Shown here: in pieces, positions 33,703 through 42,476 of the stretch
Position numbering within the stretch: the first letter of the stretch is position 1
Layout of the letters: each line of letters starts with the position of its first letter
Source of the DNA: Halopiger aswanensis
GTDB lineage: Archaea; Halobacteriota; Halobacteria; Halobacteriales; Natrialbaceae
Direction: 5' to 3'
Assembly: GCF_003610195.1 (NCBI RefSeq)
Contig: NZ_RAPO01000001.1
Span: forward strand, 620,001-684,000
DNA: 64,000 nucleotides
Notes under the pieces: model-generated
What the model saw: only the letters and a program-made list of their open reading frames with translations
Database searches by the model: none
What the model was told of the DNA's origin: nothing
Translations under genes and position numbers: made by a program

Positions 33703-34341
33703 ATGGAACCGAACGATACCGACGACCACCGGGACGAGGGGAGCGAGGAGCACCGGTCGCTCGAGGACGATATCGTCGCCGAGACGGGTGAGCGAGGGCG
33801 AAACCCGACGGTCGAGGAGGTCGACCAGCGGATCGTCGACCTGCTGTCGTGGATCCTCGACACCGAGACGCGGGCGAAGATCTACGTCTACCTGCTCGCG
33901 AATCCGGGCAGCACCTCCGAGGAGGTCGCGAAGGGGACCGGTCTCTACCCGAGCACGGTTCGCGAGGCCCTCGCGGAACTCCACGAGGAGGATCGGGTCA
34001 CGCGCGAGAAGCGCGCGAGCGAGGGCGCCGGCAACAACCCCTACGAGTACACGGCGATCCAGCCGAGCGAACTGGTCGGCGGCGTCGTCGATCAGGTCCA
34101 GCAGGAACTGAACACGATCTTTACGCTGGATCGCGTCCTCGACCGCGACGAGGAAGAGCCGGAACCGGCCTTCGAGGAGGACGTCGAGCCGGTTACGATC
34201 ACCGTCGACGAGACGGCGCCGTTCGACGAGGACGAGACCGAACCGGCGGAGGACTCGGAGACGAGCGCCGACCTCGAGTTCGACGACGACGAGACGGACA
34301 TCGAAATCTCGGAGCCGGACGAAGACGACGACGAGTTGTAG
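33703..34341 (+). CDS. Winged-helix transcriptional regulator
   Basis: 212 residues. Residues ~40-120 form a winged HTH: DLLSWILDTETRAKIYVYLL, SEEVAKGTGLYPSTVREAL, then a basic wing (REKRASEGAGNNPYEY). The last ~70 residues are nearly all acidic and likely disordered. Looks like the MarR/TrmB-type haloarchaeal regulators; target unknown. ATG 33703 starts the acidic N-terminus; a TATA-like GGTTTAAC is 38 bp upstream. Divergent from topoisomerase VI. Confidence 0.8.
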   Translation: MEPNDTDDHRDEGSEEHRSLEDDIVAETGERGRNPTVEEVDQRIVDLLSWILDTETRAKIYVYLLANPGSTSEEVAKGTGLYPSTVREALAELHEEDRVTREKRASEGAGNNPYEYTAIQPSELVGGVVDQVQQELNTIFTLDRVLDRDEEEPEPAFEEDVEPVTITVDETAPFDEDETEPAEDSETSADLEFDDDETDIEISEPDEDDDEL

Positions 34342-34442
34342 AGCACAGCTCCGGTCGGAACCGGCCGCTCGCCCGCGTCAATCCGCGGCTTCTCACGTTC
34401 TCCACGTCCGCAGCCGCCGTACTCGCCGTGCAATTTTCGCGG

Positions 34443-35555
34443 TTACTCGTCCTCGAGCGTCAGGATGGCGGGCCGCTCGAGTTCGACGTCGCGGTCGACG
34501 GCGTCGGCGGTGATCGTCGGCCAGTTATCGGTCGTCGTCAGCGGCTCGATCTCGTCGTCGGTGACGAGCGCGGTGCCCTCGCTTTTCGCGCCCTGCACCG
34601 TCGGGTTCCAGGCGTAGGCCATCGGGACCTCGACGGACGCCTCGTGGTCCGGCGTCGCGATCCACTCTCGGCCGGCGAAGCCGGCGGCGCCGCCCTGGTG
34701 GTGGTACTCCCACTCGCCCTCGAAGCCGACGGCGGCGTAGGCGTCCTGAACCGCACCGAAGACGTCGCCGGCGGTGCCGCCGTTCTCCGCGACCTCCTGG
34801 GTCGCCGCCAGCGCCGTCGTCTCGACCCGCGCGGCTGCCTCGTGGCGGTCCTCGAGCCAGTCGGGCGCGTCGAAGGCGACCGTGCGGGTGCAACTCGCGT
34901 GCAGCCCGTGGCGCTCGGCGGTCACCGACAGCAGCGCGTAGTCGCCGAGCTTGGCCTGCGTCGGGGTGTAGTGGCGGTACTGCTGGGCGCGCTCGCTGCC
35001 GCCGACGAGACAGACCGGCGCCTCGATATCTCGCGCCGACAGGGCGACCCGCAGCGCCGAGGCGACCTCGTGTTCGGTGTCCTCGGCGCGAAGCTCCCGG
35101 CAGACAGATTCGACGGCTGCGGCCGTCTCCCGGCCCAGTTCGCGGTATCGTTCGCGGTCGCGCTCGGTCAGCGGCTGTCGCAGCGCGCTCGGATCGATCC
35201 GCTCGAGGCCCGGTACGTCGACGTCCGCGGCTGCGCGCTCGTCGTCGCCGACGCGAGCGGAAATCGCCTCGCCGAGCGAGGAAGCGTGCCAGGAGAACTG
35301 CTCGATCGAGACGGCGTCGGCCTCGAGATCCGGGAGCTCTTCGGCCTTGATCCGCTCCGCTTCGATGTTGTTCGTCACGATCCGCACGTCGCCGTCGTAG
35401 CCGACGGCGGCGACCCCCGTGTCGCTCTCGCGGTCGATGACGCTGTTGCCGCCCGTCAGCCAGGCGAAGGAGTTCGGCCGTGCGAACCACACCGCATCCA
35501 GATCGCGGGACTCGAGAACGGCCTCGAGTCGCTCGCGCTTGTCGTCACTGCCCAT
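34443..35555 (-). CDS. M24-fold (aminopeptidase P/creatinase-like) protein lacking metal ligands
   Basis: 370 residues, creatinase N-terminal domain plus pita-bread fold. Near residues 203-225, where metallopeptidases have L-I-D...G-D-x-T-R-T, the sequence is GDYALLSV...HASCTRT: both Asp ligands are Ser. A later ligand Glu also appears lost, while a His (YHHQGG) and the last Glu (KSEGTA) remain. Creatinase itself works without metal, so a metal-free C-N hydrolase or a non-catalytic role are both possible. Confidence 0.8.
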   Translation of the reverse strand: MGSDDKRERLEAVLESRDLDAVWFARPNSFAWLTGGNSVIDRESDTGVAAVGYDGDVRIVTNNIEAERIKAEELPDLEADAVSIEQFSWHASSLGEAISARVGDDERAAADVDVPGLERIDPSALRQPLTERDRERYRELGRETAAAVESVCRELRAEDTEHEVASALRVALSARDIEAPVCLVGGSERAQQYRHYTPTQAKLGDYALLSVTAERHGLHASCTRTVAFDAPDWLEDRHEAAARVETTALAATQEVAENGGTAGDVFGAVQDAYAAVGFEGEWEYHHQGGAAGFAGREWIATPDHEASVEVPMAYAWNPTVQGAKSEGTALVTDDEIEPLTTTDNWPTITADAVDRDVELERPAILTLEDE

Positions 35556-35719
35556 GTCAGGTGCTGTCGGGGACGGGTCTTGAATCCGACGGACCCCGGG
35601 CGCCGGCCGGGTGCTGACTGCTCGCTCGAGGAATCCGGCGACCGAGACCACCGGCAATCGCGCAGACCCCTGACACGGGAAATCTAAATACGGGTGGTCC
35701 TAACCCCCGACGAACGACC

Positions 35720-36604
35720 GTGTCGTCCACCAGTCACGCTACCCGTCCGAGATTTCGCTCGTTGATCGATCGGTTCGGCTTCCGACACCTGCTCGGGACG
35801 ACGCTCGTCCTCGTCTCCGCGACGATCCTGCTCGGTATCGCCGCGAAGGCGACCGGTTCGGGGCTCGCGTGTGAAGCGAACTGGCCCCAGTGTGACGCCG
35901 GTCCGTACAACCTCCTCCCGGCGTCGCTGCCGAGTTTCTACGAGTGGATCCACCGCTTCGTCGCGATGTTCGCCGGCTTCGGGATCATCGGCTCCGCGAT
36001 CGCCGCCTGGCGACTGCCGAGCGTCGACCGACGCGTCACCGCGCTGGTCGTTCTCGGGATGGTCCTGACGCCCGTGCAGGTCGCTCTCGGCCGCGAAACG
36101 GTCACCCAGTACACGCTCGACATCCTCTCGTTGCACTTCTGGACGGCGATCCTCATCTTCTCGATGTTCGCCGTCGCGACCGTTCTCGTCTGGGAGTCGA
36201 CGCTGACCGCCGGGACCGCTACCGGCGCGCTCGGCCTCGGCCTCCTCGCGGTGCCGGCCCACGTCGCGCTCAGCCCGACCGATCTCGGGCTGGTGACAGA
36301 CTACTCGCCGACCGTGCAACTGCTCCAGTACGCCGCGACGCTCGTCCTGCTGGCCTCGATTATCGTCGCCACGCGAGTCAGTCAACGACGGTTCGACGAT
36401 CGCCCCCTCCGATGGCTGCTCTCGGGATCGGCCGTGCTCGTTCTCGCCGTCGCCTATCTCGGTCGCCGGACCGTCATGACGTACAGTCCCGCCCTCGACA
36501 GCCTCTACGTCGCCCTCGCCGTGGCTCTCGCGATTGCGTTCTGCGCCGGCCTCTACCGAACCCGGACGGCCACAGCGCGGTCCCAGCCCTCGTTCTCGAC
36601 GTAG
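35720..36604 (+). CDS. ctaA: Heme A synthase (CtaA/COX15 family)
   Basis: 294 residues, eight hydrophobic helices. Converts heme O to heme A for terminal oxidases. The first four-helix half has GSGLACEANWPQCD (the paired-Cys loop), His ~78 in WIHRF and His ~139 in SLHFWTA. In the second half the matching positions read LLQYAA and SLYVAL, i.e. Tyr instead of His. GTG start at 35720 with a TATA-like CTAAATAC ~30 bp upstream. Confidence 0.87.
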   Translation: MSSTSHATRPRFRSLIDRFGFRHLLGTTLVLVSATILLGIAAKATGSGLACEANWPQCDAGPYNLLPASLPSFYEWIHRFVAMFAGFGIIGSAIAAWRLPSVDRRVTALVVLGMVLTPVQVALGRETVTQYTLDILSLHFWTAILIFSMFAVATVLVWESTLTAGTATGALGLGLLAVPAHVALSPTDLGLVTDYSPTVQLLQYAATLVLLASIIVATRVSQRRFDDRPLRWLLSGSAVLVLAVAYLGRRTVMTYSPALDSLYVALAVALAIAFCAGLYRTRTATARSQPSFST

Positions 36605-36633
36605 CGCGTTCGACGTCCAGTTCAGCCCCCGTC

Positions 36634-37146
36634 TCAACCAACGACCGTCGTAACGGCAACCGCGGCGAAGACGGCGCCGACGCCGATCGCGAACAGAACG
36701 TAGTTTGCGATCGTATTCGCCGCACGCGTCACCCTAAGCGTGTAGTGCCGACTCGAGACGGGCCAGAACGGCCGAATTCCCATCGGCGTCAGGGCGTCGG
36801 CGAGGAGGTGCGAGACGATCGAGAGCGCGCCGACGACGAACGCGAAGCCGACGAGGAGCGCGTCGTCGACCCTACCGACAGGGGCCGGTAGCGAGGCCGA
36901 GGCGTCGCCGAGAACCGCCACGGTCCCGGCCAGCGCCCCGCCGACGAGTCCGGCGAACAGCAGGGTGTGGGTCGGCCCCCGGTGGTCGATCAGCGGCAGC
37001 CGGTGATCGCAGTCCGGCAGCGTCGAGAGCCCGACGCAGACGAGGCCGCCGAGAAGGGCGGCCGGTTCGTACCCCGCGAGCGAGACGGCCGCGCCGAGCG
37101 GCGCGTACAGCAACAGCGCCGCGCCGTAGTGTCCAACCTGATACAT
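36634..37146 (-). CDS. Membrane-bound metal-dependent hydrolase (YdjM/DUF457 family)
   Basis: 170 residues, four to five hydrophobic helices. Family motifs GxxLPDCDHRLPLIDHRGPTHT (Asp/His cluster, residues ~42-60) and VSHLLADALTPMGIRPFWP are intact, so metal binding at the membrane face is expected. Biochemical function of the family in archaea is not settled. Convergent with ctaA. Confidence 0.87.
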   Translation of the reverse strand: MYQVGHYGAALLLYAPLGAAVSLAGYEPAALLGGLVCVGLSTLPDCDHRLPLIDHRGPTHTLLFAGLVGGALAGTVAVLGDASASLPAPVGRVDDALLVGFAFVVGALSIVSHLLADALTPMGIRPFWPVSSRHYTLRVTRAANTIANYVLFAIGVGAVFAAVAVTTVVG

Positions 37147-37208
37147 TCGTCTTCGTCAGGGGAGAGCCGGAACGGCGGCATAAAATCACCGCGTTCCGCC
37201 GCGAGCGC

Positions 37209-37426
37209 TATTTAAACGACTTCGATATCTAACCGGCCGATTCTTGTAACGACCTGTGAATGTATTACCGAACGAACCGTATGTACAGTCGTGTTCGACG
37301 TTCGGAGCGTACCGTTCGGTGTTGGAACGCAAAGCGACGCAAATCGAGACGAACGGCGACAGCAACCGGGTCGGAACCGGAGCGCCCCCTGCCCCGTTCG
37401 ACCGCGCTCGAGAGTCGGAGCCACAG
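37209..37426 (+). promoter_or_regulatory. Promoter and long leader of the HTH-10 regulator
   Basis: TATTTAAA (37209-37216) predicts transcription from ~37238, leaving a ~190-nt leader before ATG 37427. The leader holds the inverted repeat ACCGAACG (37267-37274) / CGTTCGGT (37313-37320). The open frame upstream of 37427 (GTG at 37256) uses codons rare in this genome such as TTA and GTA and shows no conserved features. Confidence 0.45.
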
Positions 37427-38212
37427 ATGAGCGTCATCGCGACGGTCTCGATTCCCGCGAGCGAGTTCCCGCTCGGCTCGGTGCTCGAGTCGGAGCGCGA
37501 CCGCGACGCGACCGTCACCGTCGAGACGACGGTCCCGGCTGACGAGGGAAGCCTCCCGTACCTCTGGGTGCCGGCCGACGTCGCCGACGCCGTTGTCGAC
37601 GACCTCGAGGACAACGGGAACGTCACCGACGCCGCCGTCGTCGACGAACTCGAGGACAGCGTCCTCGTCAAAATCGACTGGGACGATCGGGTCGACGGCG
37701 TGCTCGAGGCGATCCGAGGGAGCGACGCGATCGTCACGAGCGCCGCGGGCACCGCCTCGCAGTGGACGTTCCGCCTTCGGTTTCCGTCCTACGAGGACCT
37801 CTCGGAGTTCTACACGGCCTGTGTGGAAGACGACGTCTCGATCGAACTCGCTCAGCTTCACGAAGCGGTCGGGTCGGATCACCGCCGGCGGTTCGGGCTG
37901 ACGAACGCCCAGCGGGACCTGGTCGTCGCCGCCTACGAGGCGGGCTACTTCGACGTCCCGCGCAAGACGACGCTCGTCGAACTCGGAGAGCGGCTCGGAA
38001 TCTCCGACTCGGCGGTCTCCCAGCGGCTCCGGCGCGGACTCGCGGAACTGATCAACGCGACGCTCGTCGTGGAGCCCCAGTCCCGTTCTCGCTCGCGGCC
38101 TCTCTCGAGCGACGGCGGCCCCGACCGTTTCAGAACGGGAGCGGGCGCGGGATCCGGGTCGGGCCCGGACACCGGCACCGGTCCCGGTCCCGAAGAGTCG
38201 CCCGAGCCCTAG
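37427..38212 (+). CDS. HTH-10 (bacterio-opsin activator-like) transcriptional regulator
   Basis: 261 residues. N-terminal ~155 residues are the sensor-like BAT domain typical of haloarchaea (SVIATVSIPASEFPLG start); the HTH-10 domain at residues ~155-215 reads LTNAQRDLVVAAYEAGYFDV, then LGERLGISDSAVSQRLRRG. The tail is Gly/Pro/Ser rich. Ligand and target genes unknown. ATG 37427 chosen because the BAT domain begins there. Confidence 0.87.
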   Translation: MSVIATVSIPASEFPLGSVLESERDRDATVTVETTVPADEGSLPYLWVPADVADAVVDDLEDNGNVTDAAVVDELEDSVLVKIDWDDRVDGVLEAIRGSDAIVTSAAGTASQWTFRLRFPSYEDLSEFYTACVEDDVSIELAQLHEAVGSDHRRRFGLTNAQRDLVVAAYEAGYFDVPRKTTLVELGERLGISDSAVSQRLRRGLAELINATLVVEPQSRSRSRPLSSDGGPDRFRTGAGAGSGSGPDTGTGPGPEESPEP

Positions 38213-38321
38213 TCCTACCCCCACCCAAACATCGCACCCTCTCGAGCGCATCCCGACGCGTCCCGACGCGATTCCGACCGCAATCGCGACCGTTATTGGG
38301 GAGTCACCCGTTCGTATAGCC

Positions 38322-38954
38322 GTGCAAAACGTCACCGATAGAACGAGCAACCCGTTCGGACTCCGACCGCCGTTCGACCGGACGCCGCCCGACGAGCGGA
38401 CGGCCGTCTTCGGCTACGGTGACGCCAACGCCGACTTCCACCTGATCGGCGACCATCCCGGGGTCCACGGCGGGAAGCGAACCGGTGTTCCCTTCACCGA
38501 GCTCGATTCGGGGCTCGCGATTCAGGACGTCTTCCGCGAAACCGGCTTCGTCTCCGGGCCGGCGGCGGAGCCCGACCTCGAGAACCTCTTTTGCAGCTAC
38601 ATTCACATGTGCTGTCTGCCGAACGGTCACCAGCCGACCGCCCGGGACTACGACGACCTAGAGCGGTTCTTCGACGCCGAACTGCGGGCGATCAACGCCC
38701 ACATCCTCCTGCCGGTCGGCGCGCAGGCGACCGACCACGTCCTGCAGCAGTACACGACCCAGCGGCGCCATCTCGAACTCGACATGGCTGCGTTGCACGC
38801 CCGACAGATCCGCGGCCGCGGCTTCATGGTCGTCCCCATCCGCGACCCGTCGGAGTGGGAGGACGGCGACCGCGAGACGCTCGTGGAGACGCTCGAGGAG
38901 ATTCTGGCGAGCGATTACCGCCAGACGAAGGGTGTGGCGACGTTGGTGGGTTGA
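38322..38954 (+). CDS. Uracil-DNA glycosylase superfamily protein
   Basis: 210 residues. IGDHPGVHGGKRTGVPF corresponds to the GExPG water-activating loop of UDG families 4/5, with Asp-His in place of the usual Glu-Ala; C-terminal PIRDPSEW may be the recognition loop. Cys pairs (NLFCSYIHMCC) could be part of an iron-sulfur site, but a full four-Cys set is not seen. Glycosylase activity is therefore unproven. GTG start at 38322. Confidence 0.75.
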   Translation: MQNVTDRTSNPFGLRPPFDRTPPDERTAVFGYGDANADFHLIGDHPGVHGGKRTGVPFTELDSGLAIQDVFRETGFVSGPAAEPDLENLFCSYIHMCCLPNGHQPTARDYDDLERFFDAELRAINAHILLPVGAQATDHVLQQYTTQRRHLELDMAALHARQIRGRGFMVVPIRDPSEWEDGDRETLVETLEEILASDYRQTKGVATLVG

Positions 38955-39020
38955 GAACGGGACTCGAGACGAGAGTAGACGGGCGAACGAACGGAGGACA
39001 GAGAAGGTGAATCGCGGCGG

Positions 39021-40445
39021 TCAGCGATTGAAGTGCTTCCTGATCGTCGCCCGCAGCGGGAGTCCGAACGCGCCCGCGAACGGGAGGACGACGAACGCGA
39101 GGAGATCACCCGGGAGCGACGCGTACCCGGCGAGTCCAGCGCCGAGGGCGACGGCCGGGGCGAGCACCGGCACGACGTACAGGTAGGACGGCTTCCAGCC
39201 GGGGCCGAGCCTCGTTCGGTGAACGATCACCGCGAACAGGAACGGCATGAGTGCCGCTCCCGCGAGGAGGGGCCCGCCGAACAGCGTCGCTGCGACCGTC
39301 ACCGCGAGCGCGAGGAAGATCGTCTCGTCGATCGTGATCGTCCCCCAGGTATCCTCGCGCCGGACGAGTCGGGCACCGAGGACGATCGCAATCGCGGCGA
39401 CGACGATCCCCGCTAACGCGGCGTTCCACTCGAGCGGGGCCAACGGCGGCTCGAGGAGTTCGAGTTGGACGACGAAGGCGGCCGGGGCCGGGATGCCGTG
39501 GCGACTCTCTAGAAGCGTCGCCCAGAGGACCGCCGGATCGGCGCCGATGGCGGTCAGATCGGTCGCGAGCGCCAGTAGCGCGGATTCGTTCTCGCGGGCG
39601 AAGTGGCCGAGACCGATCGCGTAGACGAGCACCGACAGCCAGATCAGCGGTAGGGCAAAGTTCTGTCGGCGCCACCACTGGACGAACACGTTGGCGTCCG
39701 CGTCGTCCGAGCGAGTGCGGTTGCGAGTCCGAGTGCCCGAAGCCGTCGCGCTCGAGCCGCCGGTTCGAGCGCTCCCGGTTCCGCTTCCGGATGCGGATGT
39801 GGTTCGGGTGCCGGCGCTCGAGGTTGTACCGGTCGTCCCGCTCGCAGTTGAGGCGGAGGCGCTCGCGCCGCTGGCGGATCCGGTCGCGGTTCCGGTTCCA
39901 GTCCCGGTCCCCGTTCCGGTGTTTCGATTCGTCGATCGGCTTCGCGACGTTGACGAACCGCCGGTGCTCGACCCAGACGTCGAGGTCGAGCGCGAACGGC
40001 TTCGAGAAGTCGATCCGGACCCGCCGGTCGACGAACTGGTCGATTTTGACCGTGACGAACGCGAGCGTGAACTCGAGGTTGAACTCGTACTCGAGGTCGA
40101 TGTCGAACGTGTTCCTGCACTCGAACTCGAGCTAGACGTCGTGCTCGTCGACGTCGACCGACTCGAGTCGCCGTCGGAATCCGAACTCCACACGTCCGGC
40201 GAGGGGATCCCGCTGGTCCGCTTCGAGACGTAGTCCCTGTGGCCCATGCGGTCGTAGGCCCGGCGTTCGACGGGGTCGCCGAGAATCTCGTGGGCTTTCT
40301 TAACTGCCGTAAACTGCGCCCGCGCGCGGTCGTCGTCGTTGACGTCCGGATGATAGACGCGGACCTTCTCGCGGTAGGCGTCCTTGATCTCGTCCTGGGA
40401 GGCGTCGGGAGGGATATCGAGAAGGTCGTAGAAGTCCTCTGTCAT
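39021..40445 (-). CDS. J-domain membrane protein with long Ser/Thr linker
   Basis: 474 residues. Residues 1-70: J domain with the HPD tripeptide (REKVRVYHPDVND). Residues ~82-250: Ser/Thr/Gly/Arg low-complexity linker including a GTGTGTGTGT run. Residues ~260-470: five or six hydrophobic helices. The J domain would stimulate a DnaK ATPase at the membrane. Such a neutral-to-basic, Ser-rich linker is unusual in a proteome this acidic. Confidence 0.83.
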   Translation of the reverse strand: MTEDFYDLLDIPPDASQDEIKDAYREKVRVYHPDVNDDDRARAQFTAVKKAHEILGDPVERRAYDRMGHRDYVSKRTSGIPSPDVWSSDSDGDSSRSTSTSTTSSSSSSAGTRSTSTSSTSSTSSSRSRSSRSKSTSSSTGGSGSTSRSRSRSTSTSGSSTGGSSTSRSRSTNRNTGTGTGTGTGTATGSASGASASASTASGTTGTTSSAGTRTTSASGSGTGSARTGGSSATASGTRTRNRTRSDDADANVFVQWWRRQNFALPLIWLSVLVYAIGLGHFARENESALLALATDLTAIGADPAVLWATLLESRHGIPAPAAFVVQLELLEPPLAPLEWNAALAGIVVAAIAIVLGARLVRREDTWGTITIDETIFLALAVTVAATLFGGPLLAGAALMPFLFAVIVHRTRLGPGWKPSYLYVVPVLAPAVALGAGLAGYASLPGDLLAFVVLPFAGAFGLPLRATIRKHFNR

Positions 40446-40594
40446 GGGCGATCGAGACGATATAGTTCGTTACTCGAGTGTCAACGAAGGGGGATCGTTT
40501 CAGTGTTCCGGCTGACGGTCGCGTTCGTCGGCCCGGAGTCCGGGACGGCACCGTGGCCGGGACTCGCCGAGCAGCCGTCGTCGTCCCGTGAGTA

Positions 40595-41935
40595 TCAGGA
40601 GAAATCGGTCAACGATGCCTGTCCATCCGACGGCTCCTCGAGCCCGCTCGCTGACGCAGCGTCATCGTCCGCCGCATCCCCTCGGGTCTCACTCTGCTCG
40701 AGCGACGGGTCGGTATCGGCGTCGGTGTCGGTCTCGCTTCCGGTCTCCGCCGCGCTCTCAGTGCCGTCCCAGCCGTCCAGACTCGCCTGATCGGCCGCCG
40801 AGAACTCGAGGTTCGCCACGCGAACGCCGACCTTGCGGACGGGTTCGTCCTCGAACTCCGCGAAGAGTTCGGTGGCGATCCGATCGACGAGGTCCGGATC
40901 GTCGACCGGGCCGGGCAGCGAGCGCTCGCGGGTATTGACGTCGTACGGCGGCGTGACGGCCTTGACGCCGACGGTCCGGTAGAGCGCGCCTTCACGCTGG
41001 GCGCGGTCGGCGACTGCGGCCGCGAGCGTTTCGATCTGCTCGTACTTCGGCTCGGAGTCGGACACCGGCTCGGCGAACGCGGATTCCCGCGAGAAGCTCT
41101 TGGGATCGCCCTTGGGCTCGACGCGGCGGTCGTCCTCGCCGCGGGCGCGCTCGTAGAGTTCCCGGCCGCGCTCGCCGAACCGCTCGACCAGCGGTTCGGG
41201 GTCGGTTTCGGCCACTTCGCCCGCGGTCTCGAGACCCATCTCCCGCAACTCGCGGGCCGTGACGGGACCGACGCCGTGGAGCAGGTCGACCTCGAGCGGC
41301 GCGAGGAACTCGCGGACCTCGCCGGGTTTGACGACCGTCAGTCCGTCCGGCTTGTCGAAGTCGCTGGCGATCTTGGCCGCGCTCATCGTCGGTGCGGCGC
41401 CGACGCTGACGGTGACGCCGACCTCGCGCCGGATGCGGTCCTTGATATGGCGGGCGAAGCCGTCGGCGACCTCCCAGGCGGTGCGCTCGGTGACGTCCAG
41501 GTAGGCCTCGTCGATGCTCACCTCGCGGACGACGTCGGCGCAGTCGTGCAGAATGTCGCGGACCTCGCTCGCGACCGACTCGTAGAAGTCCATATCGACC
41601 GGCCGGTAGAAGCCGGTCTCCTCGCGGGTCAGGTCCGGATCGTAGTCGTCGGCCTCCGGCTCGAGCGCGGCGCGACGGGGGAGCCGCTCGAGGGCCGTTG
41701 AGATGGCCTGGGCGCTCTCGACGCCGAACTCGCGGGCCTCGTAGCTGGCGGTGGCGACGGCGCCGATCGTCTCCCCGGGTTCGTAGCCCATGCCGACGAC
41801 GACCGGTTCGCCCTCGAGTTCGGGCTCGCGCAGTCGCTCGCAGGAGGCGTAGAAGCAGTCGGCGTCGACGTGAAGGACGATGCGGTCCTCCTCGTCCTCC
41901 CGTTCGACGCCCGGCAGCCGCGGGCCGTCTGACAT
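40595..41935 (-). CDS. dinB: DNA polymerase IV (Y-family, DinB)
   Basis: 446 residues. Translesion polymerase. Catalytic carboxylates in HVDADCFYASCE and SIDEAYLDVT, steric-gate region intact, HhH in LLHGVGPVTARELREMG, and little-finger domain. The last residues DGQASLTDFS form a PIP-box-like motif for the PCNA clamp; a second look-alike, DQASLDGW, is at ~381-388 at the end of the little finger. Between them is a ~55-residue acidic linker. ATG at 41935. Confidence 0.94.
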   Translation of the reverse strand: MSDGPRLPGVEREDEEDRIVLHVDADCFYASCERLREPELEGEPVVVGMGYEPGETIGAVATASYEAREFGVESAQAISTALERLPRRAALEPEADDYDPDLTREETGFYRPVDMDFYESVASEVRDILHDCADVVREVSIDEAYLDVTERTAWEVADGFARHIKDRIRREVGVTVSVGAAPTMSAAKIASDFDKPDGLTVVKPGEVREFLAPLEVDLLHGVGPVTARELREMGLETAGEVAETDPEPLVERFGERGRELYERARGEDDRRVEPKGDPKSFSRESAFAEPVSDSEPKYEQIETLAAAVADRAQREGALYRTVGVKAVTPPYDVNTRERSLPGPVDDPDLVDRIATELFAEFEDEPVRKVGVRVANLEFSAADQASLDGWDGTESAAETGSETDTDADTDPSLEQSETRGDAADDDAASASGLEEPSDGQASLTDFS

Positions 41936-42017
41936 TCGTCTACTCGTCGGTTCGTCTGCTGGGTTGTGAACGTTGCGGGCCGCTCGTCGCTCCGTGAAAC
42001 CTATCACGAACGAACAC

Positions 42018-42025
42018 TTTTTATC
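42018..42025 (+). promoter_or_regulatory. TATA box of the DUF5518 gene
   Basis: TTTTTATC, 26 bp upstream of ATG 42047. Confidence 0.5.
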
Positions 42026-42046
42026 GTGCTGTCGCTATCGAAGGGT

Positions 42047-42451
42047 ATGTCCTCCGACACCGCGGGAACGCCCCCAGCGATCGAGACGTATCCCGACGAA
42101 GACGACTCGAGTCGCGGCTGGAACACGTCAGTCAACGCGCTCGTCGGCGGCGTCGTCGGCATCGTGCTCTCGTTTATCCCCGGATCCGCGTTCGTCGGCG
42201 GCGCGCTCGCCGGCTACCTCGAGGGCGGGGACAGCGGGGACGGATTGCGGGTCGGCGCGCTCGCCGGGCTCGTCATGCTCGTCCCGATGACGCTGTTCTG
42301 GCTGTTCGCGATGACGATGGTGCTCGGCACCGGTATGCCGGGCACGATGGGCGGGTTCGTCTTCGTCGTCCTGGCGTTTCTCGTCCTGTACACGCTCGGG
42401 CTCAGTACCGTCGGTGCGATCATCGGCGTCGTTCTCGCCGACGAACTGTAA
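42047..42451 (+). CDS. DUF5518 family membrane protein
   Basis: 134 residues. Acidic N-terminus, then four hydrophobic segments including NALVGGVVGIVLSFIPGSAF and GGALAGYLEGGDSGDGLRVG, which mark the haloarchaeal DUF5518 family. Function unknown. Leaderless start supported by the TATA box; divergent from dinB and convergent with the cupredoxin gene. Confidence 0.82.
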   Translation: MSSDTAGTPPAIETYPDEDDSSRGWNTSVNALVGGVVGIVLSFIPGSAFVGGALAGYLEGGDSGDGLRVGALAGLVMLVPMTLFWLFAMTMVLGTGMPGTMGGFVFVVLAFLVLYTLGLSTVGAIIGVVLADEL

Positions 42452-42476
42452 GCGACTACCGCGCGATCGACGCTAC

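Noticed and set aside
33849-35687. 612-codon plus-strand frame
   Set aside because: Overlaps an HTH gene in another frame and the antisense of the M24 gene; no family features.
39691-40233. Acidic 180-codon plus-strand frame opposite the J-protein linker
   Set aside because: Its halophile-like acidity is created by the complement of Ser/Arg codons in the linker. The J domain and membrane helices on the minus strand are coherent with the same frame through the linker.
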